Part shown: positions 1 to 11,260 of the stretch, piece after piece
How positions within the stretch are numbered: the stretch's first letter is position 1
How the letters are laid out: each line of letters begins with the position of its first letter
Assembly: GCA_963691655.1 (NCBI GenBank)
Contig: OY829329.1
Location: 20,040,708-20,104,707 of the forward strand
Origin: Toxonevra muliebris
Lineage: Eukaryota; Arthropoda; Insecta; Diptera; Pallopteridae
DNA length: 64,000 nt
Direction: 5' to 3'
Program-made: the position numbers and the translations under genes
Notes under the pieces: model-generated
What the model was told of the DNA's origin: nothing
Database searches by the model: none
What the model saw: the letters and a program-made list of their open reading frames with translations, nothing else

Positions 1-861
1 GTTGGGACATTCTCGTGCCAGGTGAGACTCGTTTCCACACTTAAAACATTTTTTGATGGCATCTTTCTTCGGAGACGTTTGTGGCTTAGATTGACCCTTC
101 GTAACATTTGTTAATTGCGGTGTACTTATTTTTGTATACTGTGTACTTCGAACCTTTTCGTACACTTTAATTTGTTCCTTCAATTCGCTGAGATTTTTGG
201 CTTGATACAAAACGCTTTTGTTAAACTTCGAATCAGGCACCCCTTCAATAAAATAGTCAATGATGCTTGCTTCCTCCAAGTTGATTTGCTTAGCAATCTC
301 CATAAGACAATACAGGTATTCACGGAATGTCTCGCTTTGTAGCTTACGTCGAGTTCTTAACATTTTATGAACATCAGCTGAGGATAGCTTAGTTCCAAAC
401 TCTTCGATGAGAGCACTCTTTAAAATGGACCAGTTGTTGATTCCGGTTTGGCTTCTGACGAACATCTTAGCTGCGCCTTTTAAAAGTTGTTTGCTGTACA
501 CGAATTTTTGTAAATCATTCCAATTTACTGTGGCTGCGTTCATTTCAAATTCGGAGATCCAATATCTGACATCGAGTGAATCTGTTCCACTAAATAAACT
601 TAAACAGTCAGCTATATCTTTCAAGGTGAACTGTGATTGCGGAATTACGCTGCGTGGTGATGCACGTGGACTTATTGTAGGGAAATCCTCATATGTTGAT
701 TGATTAGATTCATCATCGCTGACCTCGTTTGGTGACAGGCCATAGTGCAACAATAGTCGGTCTTGTAATTCATGTTTTCGTCCACTTGTCAGTAAATTAA
801 GTTCCCTCAACTTGTCTTTCAAACTCCCAACAGTCATCGTCAGTACAGCTTGTCGCTCCAT
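1..861 (-). CDS. LTR retrotransposon Gag polyprotein (partial, runs off left edge)
   Basis: An uninterrupted minus-strand frame runs from an ATG at 861 to the window edge (287 codons, no stop). Residues about 10-38 resemble a SAP DNA-binding motif (VGSLKDKLRELNLL then GRKHELQDRLL). The middle region, about 85-220, has the helical, Trp-containing look of a retrotransposon capsid. Near the cut edge lies a CCHC zinc knuckle with Cys272, Cys275, His280 and Cys285 (CFKCGNESHLARECP), which in this family binds the element's RNA. The organisation is that of a Ty3/gypsy-like or related LTR element; protease and polymerase would lie beyond the left edge, so the clade cannot be fixed. The open frame suggests a fairly young copy. 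It lies downstream of the amd gene in the same orientation. Confidence 0.85.
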   Translation of the reverse strand, partial: MERQAVLTMTVGSLKDKLRELNLLTSGRKHELQDRLLLHYGLSPNEVSDDESNQSTYEDFPTISPRASPRSVIPQSQFTLKDIADCLSLFSGTDSLDVRYWISEFEMNAATVNWNDLQKFVYSKQLLKGAAKMFVRSQTGINNWSILKSALIEEFGTKLSSADVHKMLRTRRKLQSETFREYLYCLMEIAKQINLEEASIIDYFIEGVPDSKFNKSVLYQAKNLSELKEQIKVYEKVRSTQYTKISTPQLTNVTKGQSKPQTSPKKDAIKKCFKCGNESHLARECPN

Positions 862-1990
862 CTTGTATGTCGTCTTACAATAAATTTTAAAATAACAATT
901 ATGAAATAAAGATCAAATTCAGATACAAATAATACATAAAATAATATTTAATGTATTAAAATGAAATAGCTTTCGAATACGCTTTATTAAGAAACAAAAT
1001 AATTATTTTCTCTTTTTACTTTCAACTTTTTACATCTTTGAAATGATTTTACTTCTTAAAAATATTTTACTTCCTTTCTTTTTTAGGTTTTCCTTAACTT
1101 CTTCAAAATATTTCTCCTTAACGTCTTTACGTTTTTTCAAACTTCTTTAAAATATTTCTACTTCTTTACGTCTTTAGGTTTTTCTTAACTTCTTTAAAAT
1201 GTTCTTCTTTCTTCTTTAATAATTTTTAAAATCATGAAATGTTTTACTTCTTTACGTCTTTAAAATGTTCTCTTCTTTACATCTTTCATTTTTATTTCAC
1301 AACAAAAATTTCTCACCAAATTCTATTGTGATAAATAAGGGTGGGTTTTCTTCTTCGCTTTTGTTTGGTTCTGCTACATGCGCGTCTGCGTCGTCGTTGC
1401 TGTTTGATGATTTGCACTTCTATTCTGCGTGTGCGTCGTTGTTGCTAAGTTTCTGTTGTCTTCTTTCTTCTAAATGCGCGTCGGCATCGTTGTTGCTGTT
1501 TTGATGGTTTGTACTTCTATTTTGCGTTTGCTTCGTTGCTGCTGCTTTTGTTGTTTTCGTGATTTCCACTTCTCCTTTTTGCTTAGTGGCGTCTGTCGTT
1601 GTAGTTTTCTGATGTTATGCAACTCTGTCGCTTCGCATAACCGTTATCTAGCGGAGCACTAGCGCTTCTTGACATTAGCGTGTCTTCTCGATTTTTCTTC
1701 ACAAAAATTTATTTTGCGTGTATTTTTATGGCTCAACTTAGTTCAATCCTGGTTTAGCCTCCACTTGTAGTTTTTAACACACTCTCTTTTTAATGTTTAT
1801 TTAAAAATGTTTATTTAATATAAAAGAACTTAAACATATTCAATTTACAAACTTAAAATTTAATTCAAAAAAAATAACGACACGCACGTCCGCTAGTTCA
1901 ACTCACACTCCCTGTTTTTTCGTTCTTTCGTCCAGTTCCCCAGTGTTGTATTTTAAGGTCTCGTCCGTTTCTTGTTTGTTCTGCCACGGT
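862..1990 (-). mobile_element. Probable leader and 5' LTR of the Gag-bearing retrotransposon
   Basis: This stretch lies immediately 5' of the gag start on the minus strand. It has two low-complexity blocks: 1000-1275, with repeated TTCTTTACGTCTTTA-type units, and 1370-1620, with about 100-bp repeats built around GTCGTTGTTGCTGTTTGATG. No open frame is convincing. I could not identify LTR termini or a tRNA primer-binding site, so the right boundary is only approximate. Minus-strand AATAAA hexamers at 1796-1801 and 1810-1815 could serve the LTR or the 3' UTR of the amd gene. Confidence 0.4.
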
Positions 1991-2083
1991 TGCATTCCTA
2001 CATGTATGAATAATATAAAAGTTATATTTTACACGAAAATCATTAAATATCTACTTAAATGATAAAAGAATAAATAGGGATAG

Positions 2084-3370
2084 CTATTTTGATTTTTCAA
2101 TATCTCCAGCAGTGATGTGTAACCCGTTAGATAATTGTTTACTTATACAGCCGATATCTTTTCCCTTAATCGCCACACTTTCTGTTGTATTAATTGTGGG
2201 TTCTCTTCCGATAGCAGCAGTAGCAGCAATTACTTCTAAATGTGGTTGTGGCTGCTCTTGTAATACCTCTATCAATTGTGATTGTATTTCATTCCATGCA
2301 AAATCAATATCTTCTGCTTTCGGATCCATGCCACATACAACAAAACGTAGGAAATGCTTCTCACTATGTACGGCTTGAACCATGTAAATCTTCTTTCGTT
2401 CAATAATACGTTGCAACAGATTCGTAGTAAATTTGTTATCACCCTTGACACGAAAACAGACAAGACCCAGAGAACGTTTCGCAACGATTTCAAAACGTGA
2501 ATCTCCTGTAACATGCTGCTCAAAACGTTCTGCTAATGCCATATGTTTGCGAACATGTGCACGTAGACCTTCTGCACCAACCGAACGGAAAGTTATCCAC
2601 ACTTTTAAGGCACGGAAGCGTCGACCCAATGGTATTTGCCAATGCCGGAAATCTGGGATTTGTGATTGTCCTTCATACTTATGTTTCAAATAGATACGAT
2701 CGACATTAAAACTTTCAACTACTTTATTTGAATCCTTCAGCCACATGGCACAACAGTCAAAATTAACCATAAGGAATTTATGCAGATTGAAATTCAATGA
2801 GTCTACACGATCCAAACCACGTCGAATTTCTGCACATTCATCCAAAGCAAATGCGGCACCTGCATATGCAGCATCAATATGTAACCATATTTGATGTTTT
2901 TCACAGATCGGCGCTAGTGATTCAATATCATCGTAGGCACATGTGCCCGTGGTACCCAATGTTGCAATACATATTACTGGAATTAAGCCATTAGCTATAT
3001 CTTCGATGACAGCCTTTTTTAATGTTTCACCACGCAGTATAAGATCTTGATCGGCTGGCAGCAGTTTTATAGGGATAGCAGCCAAAACACCCGCCTTCTC
3101 AACGCAACTGTTGCTTTGATCGCTGGAATATGCAACAAGCTTACCGCGTATATCACTTTCACTCATTTCAGGATATTCCGCTTGATTGCGTCGTACTGCT
3201 TGCTCACGTGCAGCAATCACTGCTACTAGAACCGCTTCACTGGCTGAACCTTGTATAATGCCACCGCCAGGCCCTTCAGCAGAGTGTAGGAAATGTGTAG
3301 GTAGCTTCAGAAATTTTGCCAACCAATCCATTACAACCACTTCTAATTCCGTACAAGCTGGACTGCATAT
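2084..3370 (-). CDS. amd: amd catalytic exon 3: aromatic amino acid decarboxylase-family enzyme (DHPAA synthase type)
   Basis: This is the 3' coding exon of a PLP-dependent group II decarboxylase. The exon begins after a T-rich tract ending in CAG at about 3371, reads [20 protein letters not shown] and ends at TAG 2084-2086 (428 residues). With 105 residues from the upstream exons the protein is 533 aa and the classical DDC numbers fall into place: Thr246 in ATLGTTGT, Asp271 in HIDAAYAG, His302 and the PLP lysine Lys303 in NFNLHKF. NLHKF, rather than NPHKW or NPSKW, and Asn192 (SDQSNSC, where DDC has His192) point to amd/3,4-dihydroxyphenylacetaldehyde synthase and not Ddc, Tdc or Hdc. The family makes the aldehyde from L-dopa for cuticle cross-linking. 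The last 30 or so residues are weakly conserved. Family assignment rests on recalled family features, not on a search. Confidence 0.9.
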   Translation of the reverse strand: MCSPACTELEVVVMDWLAKFLKLPTHFLHSAEGPGGGIIQGSASEAVLVAVIAAREQAVRRNQAEYPEMSESDIRGKLVAYSSDQSNSCVEKAGVLAAIPIKLLPADQDLILRGETLKKAVIEDIANGLIPVICIATLGTTGTCAYDDIESLAPICEKHQIWLHIDAAYAGAAFALDECAEIRRGLDRVDSLNFNLHKFLMVNFDCCAMWLKDSNKVVESFNVDRIYLKHKYEGQSQIPDFRHWQIPLGRRFRALKVWITFRSVGAEGLRAHVRKHMALAERFEQHVTGDSRFEIVAKRSLGLVCFRVKGDNKFTTNLLQRIIERKKIYMVQAVHSEKHFLRFVVCGMDPKAEDIDFAWNEIQSQLIEVLQEQPQPHLEVIAATAAIGREPTINTTESVAIKGKDIGCISKQLSNGLHITAGDIEKSK

Positions 3371-3787
3371 CTGTCATAAAAAAAAAAAATAATAATGAAT
3401 AAAAAGTTGATAATTACAAGGTCGTATATTTTTTTACTCCTTTAAATTTGTTTGCTGACAATGTACATTTTTATTAAATTTTAAAAGGCCATAAACAAAT
3501 ACCCCAGTTACACATTTCAAAAATAGCATTCATTTATGGAACTTCATGACCACACCTACCTCAAACAGAGCTCAATAAACGATTTAGTTATATTTGTTAA
3601 TGTTTATTTTTATAATTTCAAATGTTTATCAAAAACAAAGAAGTAAATGTAGTGACTTAACATATTCTTTGTTTAAAAGTTGTTTTTATTTATTATGTTA
3701 ATTAATGGGGTAAACAAGAAACCTTCGACAGTTCAAACAGTTTAAAGAATATTTAACTTGAGCAATCAAAACCAATCCGGTTTACAA

Positions 3788-3915
3788 AGTGCGTGGTTAA
3801 ATTTTTGTTCGGCGAGCACCATGAAATCGTTGTTGCGCCGAACACAAAAAGAGAGTTTTTACCATAGAAATGTAATGTGTTCGTCAAACGGCGAACACCA
3901 ATATAACCACGCACT
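3788..3915. mobile_element. 128-bp inverted-repeat element (MITE), copy 1
   Basis: Perfect 12-bp terminal inverted repeats, AGTGCGTGGTTA at 3788 and TAACCACGCACT ending at 3915. The interior (TTCGGCGAGCACCATGAAAT...) recurs at about 13965-14055. No coding capacity. Confidence 0.7.
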
Positions 3916-5213
3916 AAGTAGTTTGAAGCTGATATAATATTACCATGCCATCTGAAATACTTTGCGAATTTCGGCTGTTAAAATTTAAAATTTATTAACA
4001 AGAATAAGAATGAGTATTCTTTGCAATCTATAAATAACAAATAATATATTTTATCAAAAGACCAGCCCTTTTTTCTTGTGGTTTTAAATAATTAATGCAT
4101 ATGCATATTTGATTAAAAAATCAATATGAATTGTTCAATATCAAGGAAAGGATTCGAAAAATATTAATGGATGACTTGGATATGAATAAATATTGTTTAA
4201 TATTTATAACAAATATATTATCACGTTCATTAAATTATTATTTTTGTATTTACAACAACAAACATTTTTCAACGCAGACCGTATTTATATTCCGATTTCT
4301 CGCAATGAATTGTAACTCTGCTACTATTCAGCTGTTCTAGTAGCATCTTTAACAATACAAGCAGCAAGCAAATTTAATTCTGCGGTCTTCGATTTATTGC
4401 GTGAGGCCGGATTTGGAATACGGTCTAACTTTGGTCATGTTCCTCCAATTCAATATTTCAAATTCAATACCTTAACAATTATTGTATCCTTAATCGAAAC
4501 ATGGATACTCTTGGAATTATAAGACAGAAGTCAGATTTAAAGAAAATCTTTAAATTTAAGTTTATACTATTAGGTTTATCTAAATTCTTCTTCTTTTTAT
4601 TTGTTGAACCGTGTTACTTCAGGCAGCGGCCCATATAATCCTTTGTCTCTGTGAGAGCCAAGGCACAGGCAAAAAAAAACATCTCTAACCTTTGAGAAAT
4701 TTATAATTCTCAAGTTGATATTCGACATCTCATTCTACAGCTCAAATATTTTTCTCAATATTCGCTTTTAAATTGACAATGAGTTGAGATACATTTGAGA
4801 AAATATTTATTAAGGCAACATTGTTATTCGTTTTGGAAAAAAGTATGTATCTGTGACAAAAAAGAAAAAATGAAGAATTTTTGTGCTAAATTGTTTTTGT
4901 GAAAAACTTTGACTTTAAAAGTAAGAATAATGTATAAAAGCAAAAATTAAAAAATGAAATAAGGCAGGTAGTGAATTTACTGTCGGAGCGCTGAAAGCTG
5001 CCAAGATCTTGATTCTGGAGCCTTCAACATCAACTGCCAACTAAAATTGTCTACTCCCCAGAGGTGTTGATATGAGTGAGAAGGAAAATGAAGATAATTC
5101 AGAAGAAATTGCTCTTTTATCTTATCTCGGAAAATTCTTCGTCTGATAATTTAAGAGAAGAGCTAGCAACCTCGGCGGTCTAATACAACATTACGAACGC
5201 AGCTACAAATAAC

Positions 5214-5385
5214 TTACTTATCGTATTAAGCTACCATAGAAATGTGATTTCGAAAGGTGCCAGAACCTTAAAATCTACTCCCAAGATACTATCAGTGGAG
5301 AAAATTCTATCAGGGGTATATATCCACTACGGGGTTGAAGATTCGCTAACAGAATGTTTAATCAAAAATACTTTTGATTCTATCT
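5214..5385 (+). pseudogene. Possible transposon-derived protein scrap
   Basis: Around 5230-5385 the plus strand reads YHRNVISKGARTLKSTPK, then GVYIHYGVEDSLTECLIKN. This resembles the KDPRTLLKTP...YxHFGLEN segment I associate with a repetitive, probably transposon-borne insect protein. Flanking frames contain stops. The identification is from memory and weak. Confidence 0.25.
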
Positions 5386-5837
5386 AGCCTTAACATATAC
5401 CATATATTGATGGATGGGCTTCCTTTGGCAAAACATTGCCAAATTCGCTTTAAAAAATTTACTGGATGTAATTTTTTTAAGTTTTAATTTTATTATGTAT
5501 AATTGAAGTGTTAAAAAATTATTGAAGTGATATGAAATTATTGAAATTTTAAGTTGCTTTTGAAGTTGAAAAGCAAAGTAATAAAAAAATCATTTCAAAT
5601 TTCCTTTTATTTTTGGTGCTTCAAATTAAAAATAAATAATTATTCCTTATGGCAATACGTAAATAAGTAAATTTCTTTTGAGACCAATTAGAGAACTGCG
5701 TTGGAACTTTAATTGAGAACTACAATTATCTCCAGTTGATAACTATAATTATTACCATACATATTACCATGGTACTGTTGAGAATTAACGTTAGATATTT
5801 GATTGAGATTTCATCTCAAGTCGATTTCAAAAGCCGA

Positions 5838-6103
5838 CCTTACACGGTCAGTAATACTGACATTACTAATATTGTCATTATTACTGATAGTAGCTTCATT
5901 GGTTTTCAAAATGAAATTATTCTTTGTGTAAATGCACTTTTTATTGCTAAAGCTTATCAATAATATGATTAGACTTAACGCAGTCAGTAATAATGGCTTT
6001 ACCACAAATACTGACAGAAATAATCAAAAAATTCTGAACTCCATCAATGATGCGATATTTTGCCTTACACGATCATTATTCTGTCAGATTTGACCGTGTA
6101 AGG
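5838..6103. mobile_element. 266-bp inverted-repeat element (MITE), family reference copy
   Basis: A perfect 13-bp terminal inverted repeat, CCTTACACGGTCA at 5838-5850 and TGACCGTGTAAGG at 6091-6103. Subterminal GTCAGTAATACTGAC and CAGTAATAATGG motifs recur in related copies near 17.0-17.3 kb and 21.5 kb. No target duplication is recognisable. Confidence 0.7.
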
Positions 6104-7431
6104 CCCGTGTAAATGAAAAAAGTTTGGCCAATTGACAAAGTATACGTTGAAGTAATGCAAGAAGTTGGGCAACTTTCAACTTTTGCCGTATGCTGTGCAA
6201 AAATACTTGTAACTAATTTTGTAAGAAATGTTCGTTTTTTAAAGAATTGATTTAAAGTTAAATAATTTTGTCATGTTGGACAATTGGTTTGGAATATAAG
6301 AGCAGCTGCTAGTGTGACAAATTGGCTTTAAATTACATCGATATTGGTAATTGAAGTGTCAAATTTCCTTTTATAAAAATGCTTTTTTATCTTTTAATTC
6401 TTAACCGCTTTTGTTCATTTTAGAGTAACAAAATGAATGCTAATATCTCATATCGAAAATATATGTAGATGTTTTAATACAAAACAGATATTAGCTGATT
6501 TTATGCCTATCAGTTGGCAGCATTCAATGGAGTGGCTTTCTTATTCAATGTATGCCAGTTCAATACTTCGTTCTCAAGGAGACAACGAATCCATTAAGCA
6601 AGTGCCTTTATTATTTAATATATTAACGGTTAAAAAATTAATGTGTGGCTCAAAAAGGCATGTACCAAATGTACATTACGAAGCTTGAATCCATAGACCC
6701 AACTGCAGAGCTCAACTTCTTTAGGTAGACGGGACTGAATGACGCTCTCTAGACTAGAAATTAAAGCATAAGGCAATCCCACGGTCAGAAATTTTTATAA
6801 TTTGTAAAGTCTTAAAAACATTGGGGTAAAATTGAATCTATTGTAGCTTAAGATTTTTTGTATAGTCTGTAAGATATTATTATCAGTTGACTGAAAAATG
6901 AAATGAAATCAAAATACCTAATACAGTTATGTAATTGAAAGAGCAAAAGATGAATTTATATAGCTGCTATTCAAGCTTATAATTTATTTCTCTTGAATGC
7001 ACTACAATTTCTTGTATTGTTATTATTTTCAAAATTGCTATAAAATTTGGAAGTTAAATGAGAGTGACCTAAACCAGTTTTACAAGTGAAAGTGAAATGT
7101 AAATAAATAAAAATGTGATTGAAAGAATCAACGTAATAAGCAAAAATCAAAAAGCGAAAATTTCAATAACATCTTCATCTTCATCTTAATGAATGCATCT
7201 TCATTCACACATCTTTATACCACCAAAAAGAAAAAAAAACTTAGACACAAAATAAAGAGCGATTGTATACAAAGTCACGTATAATTTAATTTCTGCAGAT
7301 TATGTCTGTGCTTTCATTTGACTTAGGCCTATTTACAAAACCTGTACAACACGTGAAATAAGGACTACAGATGAAGAAGGAACTAATATTTAGATTCACA
7401 ACTGGCATATAAAATTCATTAGTAATCATAC

Positions 7432-7666
7432 CCAATTGAAACCAATGATGCTGAATCCTGCTGCCAACATTTCACCCACTATCGATGGATAAGAAGATGC
7501 CGTAGGATAAAATGCATGCATATTTGGTGATTGCCAATGCGTTAGACCGGGCTTAATGACACGATCTATATCTTCCAAAATATCCTTCCATCCTTCAGGT
7601 TTTTCTGGTATGTCTTTGGGTAGCATATCAAATAAATAGCCGGGCGTTACAGATGGCAGGACATCG
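7432..7666 (-). CDS. amd: amd exon 2, proximal cassette
   Basis: A 235-nt exon with an acceptor at 7668-7667 (ATAATAG) and donor G|GTATGA after 7432, ending in phase 0 after Trp105. It encodes residues 27-105 and carries the conserved substrate-pocket segment [20 protein letters not shown]. By DDC numbering it supplies Trp71, Phe79, Tyr80, Pro81 and Thr82. The Phe79-Tyr80 order is the reverse of the Tyr79-Phe80 of DDC and fits the aldehyde-synthase branch as I recall it. Splicing to exon 3 gives [14 protein letters not shown] in frame. Separated from proximal exon 1 by a 69-nt intron. Confidence 0.9.
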
Positions 7667-7735
7667 CTATTATTAAATTATATTACCAAATTAAATTTCC
7701 TAAACTTTAATTTCTATCAAATTCAATTTAAATAC

Positions 7736-7815
7736 CAGTCGCGTATATTTTCAACATAATCAGCAACGAAATCTACAGCAGCTTTACCGAATTCGCGAAA
7801 TGTTTTTGAATCCAT
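7736..7815 (-). CDS. amd: amd exon 1, proximal cassette (start codon)
   Basis: An 80-nt coding exon starting at ATG 7815-7813 (MDSKTFREFGKAAVDFVADY...), ending ...CGCGACTG before donor GTATTT. The leftover two bases join C from exon 2 to make TGC, giving IRDCDVLPS. The MD(S)xxFREFGK opening is the normal N-terminus of insect decarboxylases of this family, which supports the start choice. The A-rich leader (AAAAAATTATAAAA) just upstream looks like a 5' UTR. No TATA or initiator is clear. Confidence 0.9.
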
Positions 7816-8340
7816 TTTTATAATTTTTTATTTTTTATCGAGTTTACTATGCAGCAACAAACGAAAACACTGTAGAACTGAAAATGTATAACTCGACGAA
7901 GTTGCAATTTTTTAAAACCCACGCTCACACACAACTACTGTAAGTAACGTAATGTAACAAACTGTGTCTGTGTTCGCTGATAATTTTGGCTTAAATAGTT
8001 TGTGCAGTGGTACAAAAAACACTTGGATTAAAAAAAAGTATGTATCTCTTGGTAAAAATGTAAGAGTAGCAAAAAGCACCGCCTTGTTGAAAAAAATTAA
8101 GAGAGATTGCATGTCCCTATAGTCTGAACAAGTTTTAGAGAAACTTTAAAGAAAAATTCTCTTTTTATGGAAAGCTTTTTTTTACCATTCTTAAAAAGTT
8201 TAAAGAAAGAAAAATATTTTTTTACACATGCGTATATGACAATGCAGGTATATAAAGCTAATAAAAAGGTAGGAACAAATATATGCGTTAAATAAAATTT
8301 TAAATTTTCTGAATTGGGTCTCAAACTGTATACATAGATA

Positions 8341-9060
8341 CGAGGGCAGTTTGATAAGTCCGTGATATTTTTTTCGGCATAAAAACGTTTTATTTCTCAA
8401 CATAGTCTCCTTTTAGCTCGATACATTCAGTCCAGCGTTTTTCCAATTTATCTATTCCTTCCAAATAATAGGTTTTCTCAAGGTCCTCTAAATACACGTT
8501 TATGTCAGTAATGACATTTTCATTCGACCTTATTCTCTTACCGTAGAGCCATTTTTTCAGCCTTAAAAATAAGAAATAGTCGCAGGGGCTAGATCTGGAG
8601 AATATTCTGGATGGGGTATCAGTTCGCAGCCCAATTTATGGATTTTTGGCATGGCGACTACATACATGTGCGCCGATGCGTTGTCATGGTGGAAAAGCAC
8701 TTTTTACTTCGCCAAATGCGGTCGTTTTCGCTTTAAATCAATGTCGAATATTCGCCGGTGATCCTTTTACCCTTTTCAAGGAAATCGATATGAATGACAC
8801 TGCATGCATCCCAAAAACTGTCACCATGTCCTTGTTGGCCGACAAACCCTCCTTGGCTTTCTTTGTTGCACGTTCACCCGAAGAAATCCACTGCTTTGGC
8901 TGTTCTGTGGTCTCGGGTATGTTGTGATGGATCCATGTATCAGCCACTGTTACGAAACGGAGCAAAAACTCGTTCGGAATGCGGTTGAACATCGCCAAAT
9001 AGTCCTTTGAAGTGGTCACACGGTTGCCGAGTGTATGCAGTAACTTTTTCAAGTCCAAAT
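8341..9060 (-). mobile_element. mariner-family transposon, 5'-truncated and frameshifted
   Basis: The left end starts right after a TA (8339-8340) with CGAGGGCAGTTTGATAAGTC, a mariner-type terminal repeat. Reading the minus strand from 9058, the translation carries RFVTVADTWIHHN (first catalytic Asp region) and then, across frame changes, LFHHDNASAH (second Asp) and PCDYFLF (third Asp, in a +1 frame). This is the DD34D pattern of mariner transposases. The N-terminal DNA-binding half and the other terminal repeat are missing. It is a dead 3' fragment sitting between the two amd cassettes. Confidence 0.85.
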
Positions 9061-9511
9061 ATTCATGTAAAAAATATGGGCAAGGTTTAAATTTAGCTCA
9101 TTTTAATGATAAGTACAACCTAAGTTTGAGGTGAAATTCTCAACTCTCAAAATAACCTAATATACACTTATACATAAACTTGTGATCACGTATCAACCAC
9201 GTGCTGATACAATCCCCCATTTTGTTCTCTTGTTATGACCGATTGAAGCAATGCCTTCTTTGAATTTCTTTTCAATTAGCTTAACAAGTTTTGATGCCAC
9301 AACGTCATCAAATATTTTTGGTATTAACAGTGAATAACCAATTTTGGAGTTTTATATAAATATTTATCTAAACAAAAAAGAAGTAAAAGTGAGTACTGAG
9401 TATTTTCAGCAAAAGTGGCTTAATAAATAATTTTTTTTTCACAATGATACAATTAAAAGATCATTTAAATAATTTTGCGGTAAGAAGAAAAAACTGCATA
9501 ACGCGACTTAA

Positions 9512-10040
9512 CCCTCTAACCCGCAAGGTTGAAATAATAATAAAACAAAGACCAGAATTTTTGTTTCCAGTTAATATTCATGAAAGAAAAATATATATAA
9601 AGTCCATTTTTTGATTAGTTTTTGAGTTTAGCAGTTAGGTGAGAAAAACGAAAGGCTGCCCTGAGGCGGCCTTGCGTGTTTAAGCAAAAAAATAAAGATA
9701 TATTTGAGCAAGGTGTTTCGTGTCGTATCCTTTTATTTGTCATAAATTCTCATTTTTCATGCAACATTATACGAAATTATGATTATACGACAGTATAAAA
9801 CAGTATATGAGGGGACTTAGAAATATTTTTTTTAGATTATTATAAAAAACTTAATATGCGCGATAATTTTTCGTCACAAAACAACACTTTGTACACATAA
9901 AAATAGCTATAAACAACAATCGTGTGATAGCAGATCTTTCTTTAGGCCTGCCAATTAATTAAAAAAATAAATAAATTTGTACTTATCCATTAATTAAAAT
10001 TGAGTGATGGCTGCCTCAGGGCGGCCTACGGGCTTGAGGG
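9512..10040. mobile_element. piggyBac-like non-autonomous element (MITE), 529 bp
   Basis: Both ends abut a TTAA (9508-9511 and 10041-10044), the duplication typical of piggyBac insertions. The termini are inverted: CCCTCTAACCCGCAAGG on the left, and CCCTCAAGCCCGTAGG as the complement of the right. Inside, an 18-bp GC-rich motif at 9654-9671 recurs inverted at 10009-10026 with two mismatches. No transposase frame. Confidence 0.75.
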
Positions 10041-10904
10041 TTAAGATGGAAAACATTTTATCACATATTTTTGATTATAAATATTAAATGGGTTCGAATT
10101 TTGAAATACCTTTTAGAATTACATATTGTTTCAAACAGAGCTTATAAAACAGCGCTATATTTTCTATAATATTTCTATTCGAAACTATTAAGCTCGGCTT
10201 ATAATAAAACAAACTTAAGCAACGTTATCTAATGCCAATCTCATGCTAGCTGCTATTTGTAATTTACAAGCACAAATAAATTTCCTACAATTGAGAAGGG
10301 AACAGTTTTCTTTTACCGAATTTTTGTTTTAGTGTATCGGGTTTGTGTAACGACTACATTGAATGTGGTGAATACCCAAGACACAAACTATTAACAATGT
10401 GCACTGGTACAAAAACCAAATTTCCTTAATAATCTATTACAAAAGTTTTAAGATCTATTACAAGAACAAACAGCTGTTTGTCTTAATCTGATTCATTTTA
10501 CTTGCCATACAAATTTAAATTTGTTATTTGAATTTGTTTTTTTAATCAGCAATGGCAGAAAGCGTAAAAATAAAGTTGGTAATTATATTTATTAACACAT
10601 GCATATGTGTCCATTAGAATCAAAAGTTACTCTTAGCCATCACCTGTTATTTTGAGAAAAAGCTTAAAAAGTTCCTGTTTTTTTTTTTGTTTAGCTGCGT
10701 ATGATGAATTTTACCATTAATCAATTTTAATTTTATCATGATGAATTTTACCATCATAACGGTAATCATAATAAATAATTAAAAATTGGATAAGGAGATC
10801 TCTGATATATCTGAATGGACAAGAAGTATTTTGTTACAAACCCTTCCGGATAAGGTAATATTTAATACAACTTAATACAAATAAACACAAAATGAAAATT
10901 TTAT

Positions 10905-11260
10905 TTGCAGGGTTATGGGTATGAATACTCTCATACTAAAACTGAATATATGTTCTCACTTCCGCGTAAAGCTACTGGGCATTGCTTTTTAAACTATCAT
11001 GCCAAAAAGCTCAGTTTGCTGGAAAACGACCTATGCAGTTACTGTAATGACTCTGTCATAAAGAAGACTTTAGAACACATTCTTTGTCATTGCCCAACAC
11101 TAACCTTGTCTAGATTAAGGATGTTGGGAGTGCGTTCTTTCTTTCCCTAAATGATATAGCCAGTATAAATCTGGCTCATTTATACATCGCACAGGCTACG
11201 GGTAGTTTTAAACTGGAAACAATGTTAAGTATAGCTGAAAATTCTCATTGACTCTAAAGA
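10905..11260 (+). mobile_element. Non-LTR retrotransposon ORF2 C-terminal fragment
   Basis: The frame from 10905 reads TGHCFLNYHAKKL, then CSYCNDSVIKKTLEHILCHCP. This is the Cys/His cluster that closes the ORF2 of Jockey/R1-type LINEs, followed by the usual LRMLG segment. Reading continues in a shifted frame (SLNDIASINLAHLYI). No reverse transcriptase is left; it is a 5'-truncated relic. Confidence 0.7.

Larger units (their letters stand above)
3371..7431 (-). other. amd intron 2 (long), with transposon debris
   Basis: The interval lies between the proximal exon-2 donor (GTATGA at 7431 reading down) and the exon-3 acceptor (polypyrimidine tract then CAG). Both splice junctions are phase 0. 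It contains a 128-bp inverted-repeat element (3788-3915), a possible transposase-like scrap at 5214-5385, and a 266-bp inverted-repeat element (5838-6103). The remainder is AT-rich with no reading frame I can support. Confidence 0.75.

Noticed and set aside
2112..2693. Plus-strand open frames across the amd catalytic exon
   Set aside because: They are antisense shadows of a conserved coding exon.
2084..3370. Annotation as tyrosine decarboxylase (Tdc1/Tdc2) or Ddc
   Set aside because: The lysine motif is NFNLHKF rather than NPHKW or NPSKW, and position 192 is Asn. These fit amd better, although the overall family resemblance first suggested Tdc.
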